NCBI GenBank assembly: GCA_030247855.1
Contig: JAPDRN010000092.1
Location: 62,001 to 126,000 of the forward strand
Direction: 5' to 3'
DNA length: 64,000 bases
From: Knufia peltigerae
Taxonomy: Eukaryota; Ascomycota; Eurotiomycetes; Chaetothyriales; Trichomeriaceae
This document shows positions 15,519 through 24,610 of the stretch, in pieces. The position numbers and the translations under genes were made by a program. The notes below the pieces were generated by a model. It made no database searches. It was not told the origin of the DNA and saw only the letters and a list, made by a program, of their open reading frames with translations. Every line of letters begins with the position of its first letter. Position 1 is the first letter of the stretch.

Positions 15519-17762
15519 TCATTCGACCGACAGCCCTTCCACCTTCTGCCAGCCACGCGGCAGCAGGTGGCCGCGGGTGGCACGGGCGCCCAGGTAGGCC
15601 TCGAGCTCGTTGAACTTCAGGCCCATCGTGCGCTGGCCGCTGCGTACCTGCAGGGTCTGCCCGGGGCTGATCGCCACGATCGCCACCACGCGTTCGGTGG
15701 CGAGCTTCGCCTTGGGGATCTCGATGATCTTGTTGCCCTTGCCCTTGTCCAGTTCCGGCAGGTCGCTGGCGGCGATCGCCAGCAGGTTGCCCGAACTGGT
15801 CACCGCGACGATGCGGTCGGTGGCGACGTTGGCCACCACCGACGGCGTAAGCACCGACGAGCCCGCCGACAGGTTCAGCATCGCCTTGCCGGCCTTGTTG
15901 CGGCCGATCAGGTTCTCGAAACGGGTGACGAAGCCGTAGCCGTGGGTCGAGGCCAGCACGAAGCGGGTATCCGGCTCGGCGCTGGCCAGGGTCACGAAGC
16001 TGGTGCCCGCGGCCGGCGAGAAGCGGCCGGTCAGCGGTTCACCGTTGCCGCGTGCCGAGGGCAGGGTATGCACCGGCGTGGAGTAGGCGCGGCCTTCGCT
16101 GTCGAGGAACGCGACCTGCTGGGTGCTGCGTGCACGCACCGCGCCCTGCAGGGCATCGCCATCCCGATAGGACAGGGTCGAGGCGTCGATGTCGTGGCCC
16201 TTGGCCGCGCGGATCCAGCCCTTCTCGGACATCACCACCGTCATCGGCTCGCTCGGTACCAGTTCGGTCTCGTCGATGGCCTGCGCCGCCTGGCGCTGCA
16301 CCAGCGGCGAACGGCGCTCGTCACCGAACTTCTTGGCATCGGCCTGCAGCTCGTCGCGGATCAGCTTCTTCAGCTTGGCCTTGCTGTCGAGGATGCTCAG
16401 GATCTTGTCGCGTTCCTTGGCCAGCTCGTCCTGCTCGCCACGGATCTTCATCTCTTCCAGGCGGGCCAGCTGCTTCAGCTTGGTTTCCAGGATGTACTCG
16501 GCCTGGTCTTCGGACAGGCCGAAGCGCGCGATCAGCGCTGCCTTCGGTTCGTCCTCGGTACGGATGATGTGGATCACCTCGTCCAGGTTGAGGAACGCCA
16601 CCAGCAGGCCTTCCAACAGGTGCAGGCGACGCTCGACCTTCTGCAGGCGGTGCTGCAGGCGACGGGTGACGGTGCTGCTGCGGAACACCAGCCATTCGCT
16701 GAGCAGCGTCTTCAGGTTCTTCACCTGCGGACGGCCGTCCAGCCCGATCACGTTGAGGTTGACGCGGTAGCTGCGCTCCATGTCCGTGGTGGCGAACAGG
16801 TGGCCCATCAGCTGCTCGGCGTCGACGCGGTTCGAGCGCGGCACCAGCACCACGCGCACCGGATTGGCATGGTCGGACTCATCACGGATGTCTTCCAGCC
16901 ACGGCAGCTTCTTTGCACGCATCTGCGCGGCGATCTGCTCGATCACCTTCGACGGCGACACCTGGAACGGCAACGCGGTGACCACCACGTTGTGCGCTTC
17001 CTTGATGTAGGTCGCACGCGCACGCACGCTGCCGTTGCCGGTCTCGTACATGTTCCGCAGGTCGTTGGCCGGGGTGATGATCTCGGCATTGGACGGGTAG
17101 TCGGGACCCTTCACGTGCTCGCACAGGTCGCGCACGCTGGCGTCCGGGTCGTCCAGCAGGTGCAGCAGCGCGCTGACGATCTCGTTGAGGTTGTGCGGCG
17201 GGACATCGGTGGCCATGCCCACGGCGATGCCGGTGGTGCCGTTCAGCAGCAGATGCGGCAGGCGTGCCGGCATCCAGGTCGGTTCCTGCAGGGTGCCGTC
17301 GAAGTTCGGCGCCCAGTCGGTGGTGCCCTGGCCCAGTTCGCCCAGCAGCACTTCGGCGATCGGGGTCAGCTTGGATTCGGTGTAACGCATCGCCGCGAAC
17401 GACTTCGGATCGTCGCTGGAACCGAAGTTGCCCTGGCCTTCGATCAGCGGGTAACGGTACGAGAACGGCTGCGCCATCAGCACCAGCGCCTCGTAGCACG
17501 CGCTGTCGCCATGCGGGTGGTACTTGCCGATGACGTCACCGACGGTACGCGCGGACTTCTTCGGCTTGGACGCGGCATTCAGGCCCAGCTCGCTCATCGC
17601 ATAGATGATGCGGCGCTGCACCGGCTTCAGGCCGTCGCCGAGGAACGGCAGGGCGCGATCCAGGACCACGTACATCGAGTAGTCGAGGTAGGCGCGTTCG
17701 GCGTATTCGCGCAGCGGCAGTTGTTCGAAACCGTGGAACACGGGGCGGGCAAGATCGGTCAT
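15519..17762 (-). CDS. parC: DNA topoisomerase IV subunit A
   Basis: A 747-residue type IIA topoisomerase breakage-reunion subunit that decatenates daughter chromosomes with ParE. The catalytic tyrosine is Y127 in AAMRYTESKL. The quinolone-resistance region reads YHPHGDSACYEAL; the positions equivalent to E. coli ParC Ser80 and Glu84 are Ser87 and Glu91, so both are wild type. The C-terminal half has the degenerate beta-pinwheel repeats of ParC rather than the GyrA-box of gyrase, and the length fits ParC (GyrA is about 875). It lies downstream of an AraC regulator on the same strand. Confidence 0.97.
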   Translation of the reverse strand: MTDLARPVFHGFEQLPLREYAERAYLDYSMYVVLDRALPFLGDGLKPVQRRIIYAMSELGLNAASKPKKSARTVGDVIGKYHPHGDSACYEALVLMAQPFSYRYPLIEGQGNFGSSDDPKSFAAMRYTESKLTPIAEVLLGELGQGTTDWAPNFDGTLQEPTWMPARLPHLLLNGTTGIAVGMATDVPPHNLNEIVSALLHLLDDPDASVRDLCEHVKGPDYPSNAEIITPANDLRNMYETGNGSVRARATYIKEAHNVVVTALPFQVSPSKVIEQIAAQMRAKKLPWLEDIRDESDHANPVRVVLVPRSNRVDAEQLMGHLFATTDMERSYRVNLNVIGLDGRPQVKNLKTLLSEWLVFRSSTVTRRLQHRLQKVERRLHLLEGLLVAFLNLDEVIHIIRTEDEPKAALIARFGLSEDQAEYILETKLKQLARLEEMKIRGEQDELAKERDKILSILDSKAKLKKLIRDELQADAKKFGDERRSPLVQRQAAQAIDETELVPSEPMTVVMSEKGWIRAAKGHDIDASTLSYRDGDALQGAVRARSTQQVAFLDSEGRAYSTPVHTLPSARGNGEPLTGRFSPAAGTSFVTLASAEPDTRFVLASTHGYGFVTRFENLIGRNKAGKAMLNLSAGSSVLTPSVVANVATDRIVAVTSSGNLLAIAASDLPELDKGKGNKIIEIPKAKLATERVVAIVAISPGQTLQVRSGQRTMGLKFNELEAYLGARATRGHLLPRGWQKVEGLSVE

Positions 17763-17821
17763 GCGGCGTTGTTACCTATGTCGGGAGGCGGTGACGGCGG
17801 TCGCCGCTCTCAATCCAGTGA

Positions 17822-18730
17822 TTATCCGGATGCGGCGGGGGATGCCAAGCCGCGTGCAGGGTCAAGGCCCGGTTCCAGGCCGTGGCCGGCCCGTGCCAGG
17901 TAGCGTCCGGGCGGTAGTCCGAAGTGTCGCCGGAACACGGTGACGAAGGCGCTGGCACTGCTGAAGCCCAGTGCGTGGGCGATGTCAGCCACGCTGTGGC
18001 CTTCGCTGAGCTGCCGCAGCGCCTCGGCCAGCCGCGCCTGCTGCCGCCACTGGGCGAAGCTCAGGGTGGTTTCGTCGCGGAAATGGCGGGTCAGGCTGCG
18101 CGGCGACAGGCCGGCCCAATGCGCCCACTGCGCCAGCCCGCGCTCGTCGGCCGGATCGGCCAGCAGCTGCGAGGCGATCTTCAGCAGGCGCCGGTCGCGC
18201 GGCATCGGCAGGTGCATGCGCTGGCGCGGCGCGACGCGTATCTCGTCCAGCAGCACGTTGATGATGTGCTGCCGCTCGGTGGTGCTTTCGTAGTCCTGCG
18301 GCCAGTCGCAGATGCGTTCGGCCACCGCCTGCGCCAACCGCGAGATGCCCAGTACGCAAGGGTCGGCGGGCAGTTCGGCGCACAGCGGCGCGGCCAGCAC
18401 CATGCCCCAGCCGCGCAGGGGGCCATCGATGTGGACCGTATGCGGCTCGGCTGGTGGCATCCAGCCCGCCGAGCCCGGTGCCAGCGACCAGGTGCCATGC
18501 GAGGTGCGGGTGGTCAGCAGGCCGCGTTCGACGCAGATCAGCTGCGCGCGCACGTGGTGATGCCAGTCCACTTCGCGGGCCAGTCCCTGCGGGCTGTCGA
18601 AGCGGAAGGCGATGACCGGAGGGCCGTCATTGCGCTCGAACCAGTCCAGCGCTTCCTCACGCAGCAGGGTGGCAGGTCCGGGTTCGCCCGCCTTCACGTG
18701 GGCTGGGGGTGGCTTGAATGTGACATTCAT
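17822..18730 (-). CDS. AraC-family transcriptional regulator
   Basis: A 302-residue regulator. The N-terminal half is a cupin-like sensor (WHHHVRAQLICVERG and GWMPPAEPHTVHI). The C-terminal half has two helix-turn-helix motifs of the AraC/XylS type: LAQWAHWAGLSPRSLTRHFR and VADIAHALGFSSASAFVTVF, ending in RHFGLPPGRYL. The arrangement resembles the cupin-AraC group that often controls adjacent transporters. It is divergent from emrR (145 bases), but the EMR operon already has its own MarR repressor, so its target is uncertain. Confidence 0.92.
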   Translation of the reverse strand: MNVTFKPPPAHVKAGEPGPATLLREEALDWFERNDGPPVIAFRFDSPQGLAREVDWHHHVRAQLICVERGLLTTRTSHGTWSLAPGSAGWMPPAEPHTVHIDGPLRGWGMVLAAPLCAELPADPCVLGISRLAQAVAERICDWPQDYESTTERQHIINVLLDEIRVAPRQRMHLPMPRDRRLLKIASQLLADPADERGLAQWAHWAGLSPRSLTRHFRDETTLSFAQWRQQARLAEALRQLSEGHSVADIAHALGFSSASAFVTVFRRHFGLPPGRYLARAGHGLEPGLDPARGLASPAASG

Positions 18731-18813
18731 TGGCTGGATTGTACTACCGGGCCAGTTGGGAGCGCCATTAAGGTGGCGCCTTCACCTGATCCAGCCCATT
18801 GCTGCAACACAGC

Positions 18814-18851
18814 ATTCGATGCCAGATCGAATATTTCCATTGAGAAATATT
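18814..18851 (+). promoter_or_regulatory. Overlapping AT-rich inverted repeats, candidate EmrR operators
   Basis: Two perfect inverted repeats overlap by three bases: ATTCGAT-N5-ATCGAAT (18814-18832) and AATATTTC-N6-GAAATATT (18830-18851). They lie 25-62 bases upstream of the emrR ATG in an otherwise GC-rich sequence. The 16-22 base AT-rich palindrome is the usual form of a MarR-family binding site, and autoregulation of emrRCAB by EmrR is known for S. maltophilia. Assignment to EmrR is an inference. Confidence 0.6.
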
Positions 18852-18875
18852 TTTTTTGGAAGAGAATGCTCCCCC

Positions 18876-19319
18876 ATGATCTGTCCTGCAACCACTCCCC
18901 CCAGCTTCGGCCTGCTGCTGCGCCAGGTGCGCGACGGCCTGGTCCGCCAGCTCGATGCGTCCATGGCCGAAGAAGACCTCGGCATCGGCTTCACCCACTA
19001 CATCGGGCTGAAGGTGCTCTCGAACATGGCGCCGTGCACGGCCAACGAACTGGCCCAGGCCATCGACCAGGTGCCCAGCGCGGTCACCCGCCTGCTGGAC
19101 AAGCTGGAAGCGCTCGGTTGCGTGCGCCGTGAGCCGCATGCCCAGGACCGGCGTGCTCTGCAGATCGTATTGACCGACGAAGGCCGCGCGCTGTGGGCGC
19201 GGTTGAAGCTGCGCGGCGACGCGGTGATGGATTACGCCCTGCGCGATCTGTCCGCCGACGAACGCACGCAGCTGCTGTCCCTCCTGACCCGAATCCGCGA
19301 TTCCCTGACGACCCCATGA
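18876..19319 (+). CDS. emrR: MarR-family repressor EmrR
   Basis: A 147-residue winged-helix regulator. The MarR DNA-binding core runs from about residue 40 (KVLSNMAPCTANELAQAIDQ) through the recognition region PSAVTRLLDKLEALGCVRREPHAQDRR, with a basic wing and C-terminal dimer helices. It should repress emrCAB and release on binding hydrophobic uncouplers or antibiotics. A GGAAGAG ribosome-binding site lies about 10 bases before ATG 18876. The stop overlaps the emrC start (ATGA). Two palindromes upstream are its probable autoregulatory operators. Confidence 0.93.
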   Translation: MICPATTPPSFGLLLRQVRDGLVRQLDASMAEEDLGIGFTHYIGLKVLSNMAPCTANELAQAIDQVPSAVTRLLDKLEALGCVRREPHAQDRRALQIVLTDEGRALWARLKLRGDAVMDYALRDLSADERTQLLSLLTRIRDSLTTP

Positions 19320-20954
19320 ACCCGATCCCGCATCCCACTCTCCGCCGGTCCGGGCGCGCGCTGCTGGTTTCAGCGCTGACCCTGGCCCTGGCCGCCTGCG
19401 CCAGCAGCCGCGGCCTCACCCCGCAGGGCCACGTGCTCGACGTGGACAGCCTGCACAGCGAACGCACCCTGGCCGACAGCGACCTGAGCGCCGCCGGTTT
19501 TCCCGCCCAGGACTGGTGGAAGGCACTGGGCGATACGCAGCTGGATGCGCTGATCGCCGAAGGCCTGGCCGGCCNNNNNNNNNNNNNNNNNNNNNNNNNN
19601 NNNNNNNNNNNNNNNNNNNNNNNNNNNNNNNNNNNNNNNNNNNNNNNNNNNNNNNNNNNNNNNNNNNNNNNNGGGCGATACGCAGCTGGATGCGCTGATC
19701 GCCGAAGGCCTGGCCGGCCATCCGAGCCTGGACGCCGCCGACGCCCGCCTGCGCCAGGCACAGTCACAGGTCGGCACCGCACGCGCCGATCGCCTGCCCA
19801 GCCTGTCCGTGTCCGGTGGCTACACCGGCCTGCGCCTGCCCGAATCGATGGCCGGCGATGAAATCGGTGGCCATTACGCCGGCAGCAGCCAGGTCGCCTT
19901 CGATTTCAGCTACGGCATCGACCTGTGGGGCGGCAAGCGCGCCGCCTGGGAAGCTGCCGTGGACGGCGCCCATGCCGCTACCGTCGAGGCCCAGGCCGCG
20001 CGCCTGAACCTGTCCACTGGCATCGCTCAGGCTTATACCGATCTGGCTTACGCCTGGCAGCTCAATGACGTGGCCGAAGAAGAACTGGCGCGCTCGCAGA
20101 AGTCGCTGGAACTGACCCGTCAGCGTCGTAGCGCCGGCATCGACAGCGACCTGCAGGTGCGCCAGGCCGAAGCCCGTGTGCCGGCCGCACAGCAGCAGTT
20201 GCTGGCGGCACAGCAGCGCATCGACGCGGGCCGCACCGCGTTGGCCGCGCTGGTCGGCAAGGGCCCGGACCGTGGCCTGTCGATCGAACGCCCGCGCGCG
20301 ATGAACCCGTTGGCGCTGCAGCTGCCGGGCGTGGTGCCCAGTGAACTGCTCGGTCGCCGCCCCGACATCGTCGCCGCGCGCTGGCGGGTGGAAGCGGCCG
20401 ACAAGCAGATCAAGGTCGCCAAGACCAAGTTCTACCCGAGCCTCAACCTGACCGCACTGGCCGGCGTGGTCGCACCCAACGTCGGCGACCTGCTGCAGAG
20501 CAGCTCCAGCTTCGCCTACATCGGCCCGGCGCTGAGCATGCCGATCTTCGAAGGCGGCAAGCTGCGCGCGAACCTGGCCAACACCGATGCGCAGTACGAC
20601 CTGGCCGTAGCGAACTACAACCAGGCGGTGCTCGATGCACTGCGCGATGTGGCCGACCAGGTCAACGCCGTGCGCTCGCTGGCGCAGCAGGCGCAGTCGC
20701 AGCAGCAGGCGGTGGATACCGCACGCGCTGCGTTCGACCTTGCGCAGCAGCGCTATCGCGCCGGCATCGGCAGCTATCTGGACGTGCTGACCGCGCAGTC
20801 CACCCTGCTGCAGTCGCAGCAGCAGCTGGCCGGCCTGCAGTCGCAGCAGCTGCAGACCTCGGTGCGCCTGAGCAAGGCGCTCGGTGGTGGTTTCCAGCCC
20901 AGTGACGCTGATGCCGCCCCGCTTGCTTCCCATTCCGATTCCTCGCATTCCTGA
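19316..20954 (+). CDS. emrC: Outer-membrane efflux lipoprotein EmrC (interrupted by an assembly gap)
   Basis: A TolC/NodT-family outer-membrane channel of the EmrCAB multidrug pump. It begins with a lipoprotein signal (LTLALAAC). After the gap come the two OEP repeats with ELLGRRPDIVAARWRVEAAD and TKFYPSLNLTA. A 98-base N run (19575-19672) is flanked by the same 47 bases (19528-19574 and 19673-19719). As assembled, the halves are in different frames (offset of one base). Removing one copy plus the Ns (145 bases) restores one frame, predicting a protein of about 497 residues, which is normal for the family. The break is therefore probably artificial. Confidence 0.9.
19575..19672. other. Assembly gap (98 N) with 47-base duplicated flanks
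   Basis: The 47 bases before the gap are identical to the 47 after it, as expected for two contig ends that overlap but were joined with a spacer instead of being merged. See emrC for the frame argument. Confidence 0.95.
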
Positions 20955-20965
20955 AGACGCCTGCC

Positions 20966-22144
20966 ATGAGCCAGACCCAAGACACTGCGGCCCCCGCCGC
21001 CCCCAACCGCCGCGGCAAGCTGTTGCGCGGCCTGTTCGTGATCGTCGTGCTGCTGCTGGCGGCACTGGCGCTGTGGTACTTCATGTTCGGCCGTTGGTTC
21101 GAAGAGACCGACGATGCCTACGTGCAGGGCAACCAGGTGCAGATCACTCCGCTGGTGGCCGGTACCGTGGTCGCCATCAACGCCGATGACGGCATGCGCG
21201 TGGAGCGTGGCCAGCTGCTGGTGCAGCTGGACCCGGCCGATACCTCGGTGGCCCTGCAGCAGGCCGAAGCCAACCTGGCCAAGACCGTGCGGCAGACCCG
21301 CGGCCTGTACCGCAGCGTCGAAGGTGCGCAGGCGGACTTGAACGCACGCCAGGTGACCCTGAAGCGCGTGCGCGACGACTTCGCACGCCGCAAGGACCTG
21401 GCCGCCACCGGCGCCATCTCCAACGAAGAACTGGCCCACGCCCGCGATGAGCTGGCAGCTGCCGAAGCGGCCGTGGCCGGTTCGCGCGAGACCGTCGAGC
21501 GCAACCGCGCACTGGTCGATGACACCGTGATCGCCACCCAGCCGGACGTGCAGGCTGCCGCCGCGCAGCTGCGCCAGGCCTTCCTCAACAACGCACGTTC
21601 GGGCATCGTCGCGCCGGTCACCGGCTATGTCGCCCGTCGTTCGGTGCAGGTCGGCCAGCGCGTGCAGCCGGGCAATGCGCTGATGGCGGTGGTGCCGACC
21701 GAGCAGATGTGGGTCGAAGCCAACTTCAAGGAAACCCAGCTGCGCCACATGCGCCTGGGCCAGGAAGTGGAGCTGAAGTCGGACCTGTATGCCGGTGACG
21801 TCAAGTACAAGGGCCGCATCGACAGCCTCGGCCTGGGCACCGGTTCGGCGTTCTCGCTGCTGCCGGCGCAGAACGCCAGCGGCAACTGGATCAAGATCGT
21901 TCAGCGCGTGCCGGTGCGCATCGCCATCGATGCCAAGCAGCTGGCCGAACACCCGCTGCGCATCGGCCTGTCGATGAAGGCCGAAGTGAGCCTGCGCGAC
22001 CAGAAGGGCGAAGTGCTGCCGAGCGCAGCCGCCAAGGGCACGGTGTTCGACACCGACGTGTACGCCAAGCAGCTGCACGATGCCGATGAGGTGATCCACA
22101 CGATCATCCAGGGCAACCTGCCGCAGCAGGCCAAGGCGAGCTGA
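20966..22144 (+). CDS. emrA: Membrane fusion protein EmrA
   Basis: A 392-residue periplasmic adaptor of the MFS-type tripartite pump. It has one N-terminal transmembrane helix (residues 23-45). The first barrel-sandwich half begins EETDDAYVQGNQVQITPLVAG, the canonical EmrA/HlyD start, and a long coiled-coil hairpin follows (residues ~95-200). The second half is NARSGIVAPVTGYVARRSVQVGQRV. It links EmrB in the inner membrane to EmrC. It starts 11 bases after emrC. Confidence 0.97.
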   Translation: MSQTQDTAAPAAPNRRGKLLRGLFVIVVLLLAALALWYFMFGRWFEETDDAYVQGNQVQITPLVAGTVVAINADDGMRVERGQLLVQLDPADTSVALQQAEANLAKTVRQTRGLYRSVEGAQADLNARQVTLKRVRDDFARRKDLAATGAISNEELAHARDELAAAEAAVAGSRETVERNRALVDDTVIATQPDVQAAAAQLRQAFLNNARSGIVAPVTGYVARRSVQVGQRVQPGNALMAVVPTEQMWVEANFKETQLRHMRLGQEVELKSDLYAGDVKYKGRIDSLGLGTGSAFSLLPAQNASGNWIKIVQRVPVRIAIDAKQLAEHPLRIGLSMKAEVSLRDQKGEVLPSAAAKGTVFDTDVYAKQLHDADEVIHTIIQGNLPQQAKAS

Positions 22145-22152
22145 GGTCGGCC

Positions 22153-23730
22153 ATGTCCGCACAAGCTCCAGCTGCGCCCGGCGCACCGGCGGCGCCGGGT
22201 GCGGCCGCCGGCTTCCTGCCACCCAGTGTGGCCCTGTGCACCGTGGGCCTGGCGATGGCCTCGTTCATGCAGGTGCTCGACACCACCATCGCCAACGTCT
22301 CGCTGCCGACCATCGCCGGTAACCTTGGCGCCAGTTCGCAGCAGGCGACGTGGGTCATCACCTCGTTCGCGGTGAGCACCGCGATCGCGCTGCCGTTGAC
22401 TGGCTGGCTCAGCCGTCGCTTCGGCGAGCGCAAGCTGTTCGTGTGGGCCACGCTGGCCTTCGTGATCACCTCGCTGCTGTGCGGCCTGGCCCAGAGCATG
22501 GGCATGCTGGTGCTGTCGCGTGCGCTGCAGGGCTTCGTCGCCGGCCCGATGTACCCGATCACCCAGTCGCTGCTGGTGTCGATCTATCCACGGGAGAAAC
22601 GCGGACAGGCGCTGGCGCTGCTGGCGATGATCACCGTGGTGGCGCCGATCTGCGGGCCGATCCTCGGTGGCTGGATCACCGACAACTACAGCTGGGAATG
22701 GATTTTCCTGATCAACGTGCCGCTGGGCATCTTCGCTGCGCTGGTGGTGGGCAACCAGTTGAAGGGTCGCCCCGAGCACGTCGAGAAGCCGAAGATGGAC
22801 TACGTCGGCCTGGTCACCCTGGTGATCGGCGTGGGCGCCTTGCAGCTGGTGCTCGACCTGGGCAACGACGAGGACTGGTTCTCGTCGATGAAGATCGTGG
22901 TGCTGGCCTGCGTGGCCGTGGTGGCGCTGACCGTGTTCCTGATCTGGGAACTGACCGACAAGGATCCGATCGTCGACCTGAAGCTGTTCCGGCACCGCAA
23001 CTTCCGCGCCGGTACGCTGGCGATGGTGGTGGCTTACGCGGCGTTCTTCAGCGTGGCCCTGCTGATTCCGCAGTGGCTGCAGCGCGACATGGGTTACACC
23101 GCGATATGGGCAGGCCTGGCGACCGCACCGATCGGCATCCTGCCGGTGATCATGACCCCGTTCGTGGGCAAGTACGCATCGCGCTTCGACATGCGCATGC
23201 TGGCCACCATCGCGTTCGTGGTGCTGTCGATGACCAGTTTCCTGCGATCGGGGTTCAACCTGCAGGTGGATTTCCAGCACGTGGCCGGCGTGCAGTTGAT
23301 CATGGGCATCGGCGTGGCGCTGTTCTTCATGCCGGTGCTGCAGATCCTGCTGTCGGACCTGGATGGTCGTGAGATCGCGGCCGGCTCGGGCCTGGCCACG
23401 TTCCTGCGTACGCTGGGTGGCAGCTTCGCCGCGTCGCTGACCACTTGGCTGTGGGCGCGTCGCACGCAGGTGCATCACGCGGACCTGACCGAACACATCT
23501 CGGTGTATCAGCCGGGCATGCAGGATCAGGTCGCAGCGATGGGGCAGGGTGACCTGCAACACGGTGCGGCGGTGTTGAACAACATGATCAACCACCAGGC
23601 GTCGCAGATGGGCTTCAACGACATCTTCTTCCTGCTGGGCTGGATCTTCCTGGCGATCATCACCTTCCTGTGGCTGGCCAAGCCGCCGTTCGGTGCAGGC
23701 GCGGGTGCCGCCGCCGGTGGCGGGCACTGA
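22153..23730 (+). CDS. emrB: Drug:proton antiporter EmrB (MFS, DHA2)
   Basis: A 525-residue inner-membrane transporter with about 14 transmembrane segments. Family signatures are motif D1 near LDTTIANVSLPTIAG, motif A (GWLSRRFGERK) and motif C (APICGPILGGWITD). An Ala/Pro/Gly-rich N-terminal tail (residues 1-20) precedes helix 1. It exports hydrophobic compounds such as uncouplers and nalidixic acid-type drugs with EmrA and EmrC; the S. maltophilia EmrCAB pump is established. It starts nine bases after emrA. Confidence 0.97.
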   Translation: MSAQAPAAPGAPAAPGAAAGFLPPSVALCTVGLAMASFMQVLDTTIANVSLPTIAGNLGASSQQATWVITSFAVSTAIALPLTGWLSRRFGERKLFVWATLAFVITSLLCGLAQSMGMLVLSRALQGFVAGPMYPITQSLLVSIYPREKRGQALALLAMITVVAPICGPILGGWITDNYSWEWIFLINVPLGIFAALVVGNQLKGRPEHVEKPKMDYVGLVTLVIGVGALQLVLDLGNDEDWFSSMKIVVLACVAVVALTVFLIWELTDKDPIVDLKLFRHRNFRAGTLAMVVAYAAFFSVALLIPQWLQRDMGYTAIWAGLATAPIGILPVIMTPFVGKYASRFDMRMLATIAFVVLSMTSFLRSGFNLQVDFQHVAGVQLIMGIGVALFFMPVLQILLSDLDGREIAAGSGLATFLRTLGGSFAASLTTWLWARRTQVHHADLTEHISVYQPGMQDQVAAMGQGDLQHGAAVLNNMINHQASQMGFNDIFFLLGWIFLAIITFLWLAKPPFGAGAGAAAGGGH

Positions 23731-23755
23731 TCGATCGTTGTTGTTGAAACGCAGA

Positions 23756-23777
23756 AACCCCGCCGGAAGGCGGGGTT
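23756..23777 (+). terminator. Hairpin terminator after emrB
   Basis: Stem AACCCCGCC/GGCGGGGTT with loop GGAA, 26 bases after the emrB stop. The T tract is short (cctgttt), so termination may be partial. Confidence 0.6.
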
Positions 23778-23863
23778 CCTGTTTGGGCGTTGCGGAAAGT
23801 GCGGGGACATGCCTTTCAAATGGTGTGCCCTGGCACATCCAGGTCAAGCAGACTGGTTCGGGC

Positions 23864-24142
23864 CTAGCGTGTGCGATACACGCGCTTGAACACCACGCGA
23901 TCGCGGAACAGCTGGCTGATCGCCCACATTCCTGCCACAAGTACGACGCCACCCGTGACCCAGCCGGCAGTGGCCTGCACGTGGCTACCGACAAATGCGC
24001 CGCAGATGATGGCGGCGACGATGACAAGCAGGTGCGCTTCTTTTGGTGCGCCGTAATGGACCTCGGCCTGGCATCCCACGCAGACGGTTACGCCGTAGTT
24101 GGAGTTGGTGTGGCAGTGGGGGCAGATGATGCTGCGCTGCAT
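23864..24142 (-). CDS. Small zinc-ribbon membrane protein of unknown function
   Basis: A 92-residue protein. Two CxxC pairs near the N-terminus (CPHC and CVGC) form a likely zinc ribbon. Two hydrophobic helices follow (about residues 33-48 and 56-74), with a basic C-terminus ending RVVFKRVYRTR. I do not recognise a named family. The ATG at 24142 follows an AGGA sequence at a good distance. Convergent with emrB. Confidence 0.72.
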   Translation of the reverse strand: MQRSIICPHCHTNSNYGVTVCVGCQAEVHYGAPKEAHLLVIVAAIICGAFVGSHVQATAGWVTGGVVLVAGMWAISQLFRDRVVFKRVYRTR

Positions 24143-24473
24143 GGAGCGTCCTTTGCGGGAGGAAGGGGCGCCGGAGCAGAACATGATGTCGTGTCTGCCC
24201 CCGGTAGCAGTAAATCTGCCTGCCGGGGAAAGGGAATTGGGGGGATTTCGTGTAGGAAAAGTACGAATCCGAGCGGAACGTGAAATGGATTCGGATACGA
24301 ATGATGTTCAGAGCGTGGCGGCGATGTGCCGAAGGGGGATCGCACAATCAAGTGGCCGCCAGATGGGGCCGGATACGACACGTCACGTCGAGCAGCAATC
24401 GCATGCAACGCCGCGCCCCGAACTCCGGACATGAAAAAACCCGCTTGCGCGGGTTTGATCATTGTCTGAGTCA
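24143..24473. other. Intergenic region without a recognised gene
   Basis: 331 bases upstream of the zinc-ribbon gene. It is less GC-rich than the surroundings, with a possible imperfect hairpin near 24199-24230 (ccccggtagcag/ctgcctgccgggg) that would fall in the 5' leader of that gene, and the tRNA-Leu terminator at its right end. I see no coding frame with codon use like the neighbours. Confidence 0.5.
24434..24456 (-). terminator. Terminator of tRNA-Leu copy 1
   Basis: Stem AAACCCGC/GCGGGTTT with loop TTGC; on the minus strand it ends in a run of six T, 17 bases after the tRNA 3' end. Confidence 0.75.
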
Positions 24474-24560
24474 TGGTGCCCAGGAGAGGACTCGAACCTC
24501 CACGAAGTTGCCCCCGCTAGCACCTGAAGCTAGTGCGTCTACCAATTCCGCCACCTGGGC
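24474..24560 (-). tRNA. tRNA-Leu(CAG), copy 1
   Basis: An 87-base class II tRNA with CCA encoded. The acceptor stem is gcccagg/cctgggc, the D loop contains AATTGGTAGACGC, the anticodon stem-loop is CTAGC-TTCAGGT-GCTAG (anticodon CAG), and it has a long variable arm and a TTCGAGTCC T loop. Identical over all 87 bases to the copy at 26426-26512. Confidence 0.97.
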
Positions 24561-24610
24561 GACTCAGGAGGAGAATTTTGCAGGAAGGTTGGATATGTGT
24601 CAACACCATT

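Noticed and set aside
15519..17762. Quinolone-resistance mutation in parC
   Set aside because: The positions equivalent to Ser80 and Glu84 are Ser and Glu, that is, wild type.
19316..20954. emrC as a frameshifted pseudogene
   Set aside because: The frame change coincides exactly with an N run and a 47-base duplicate; collapsing the duplicate restores the frame.
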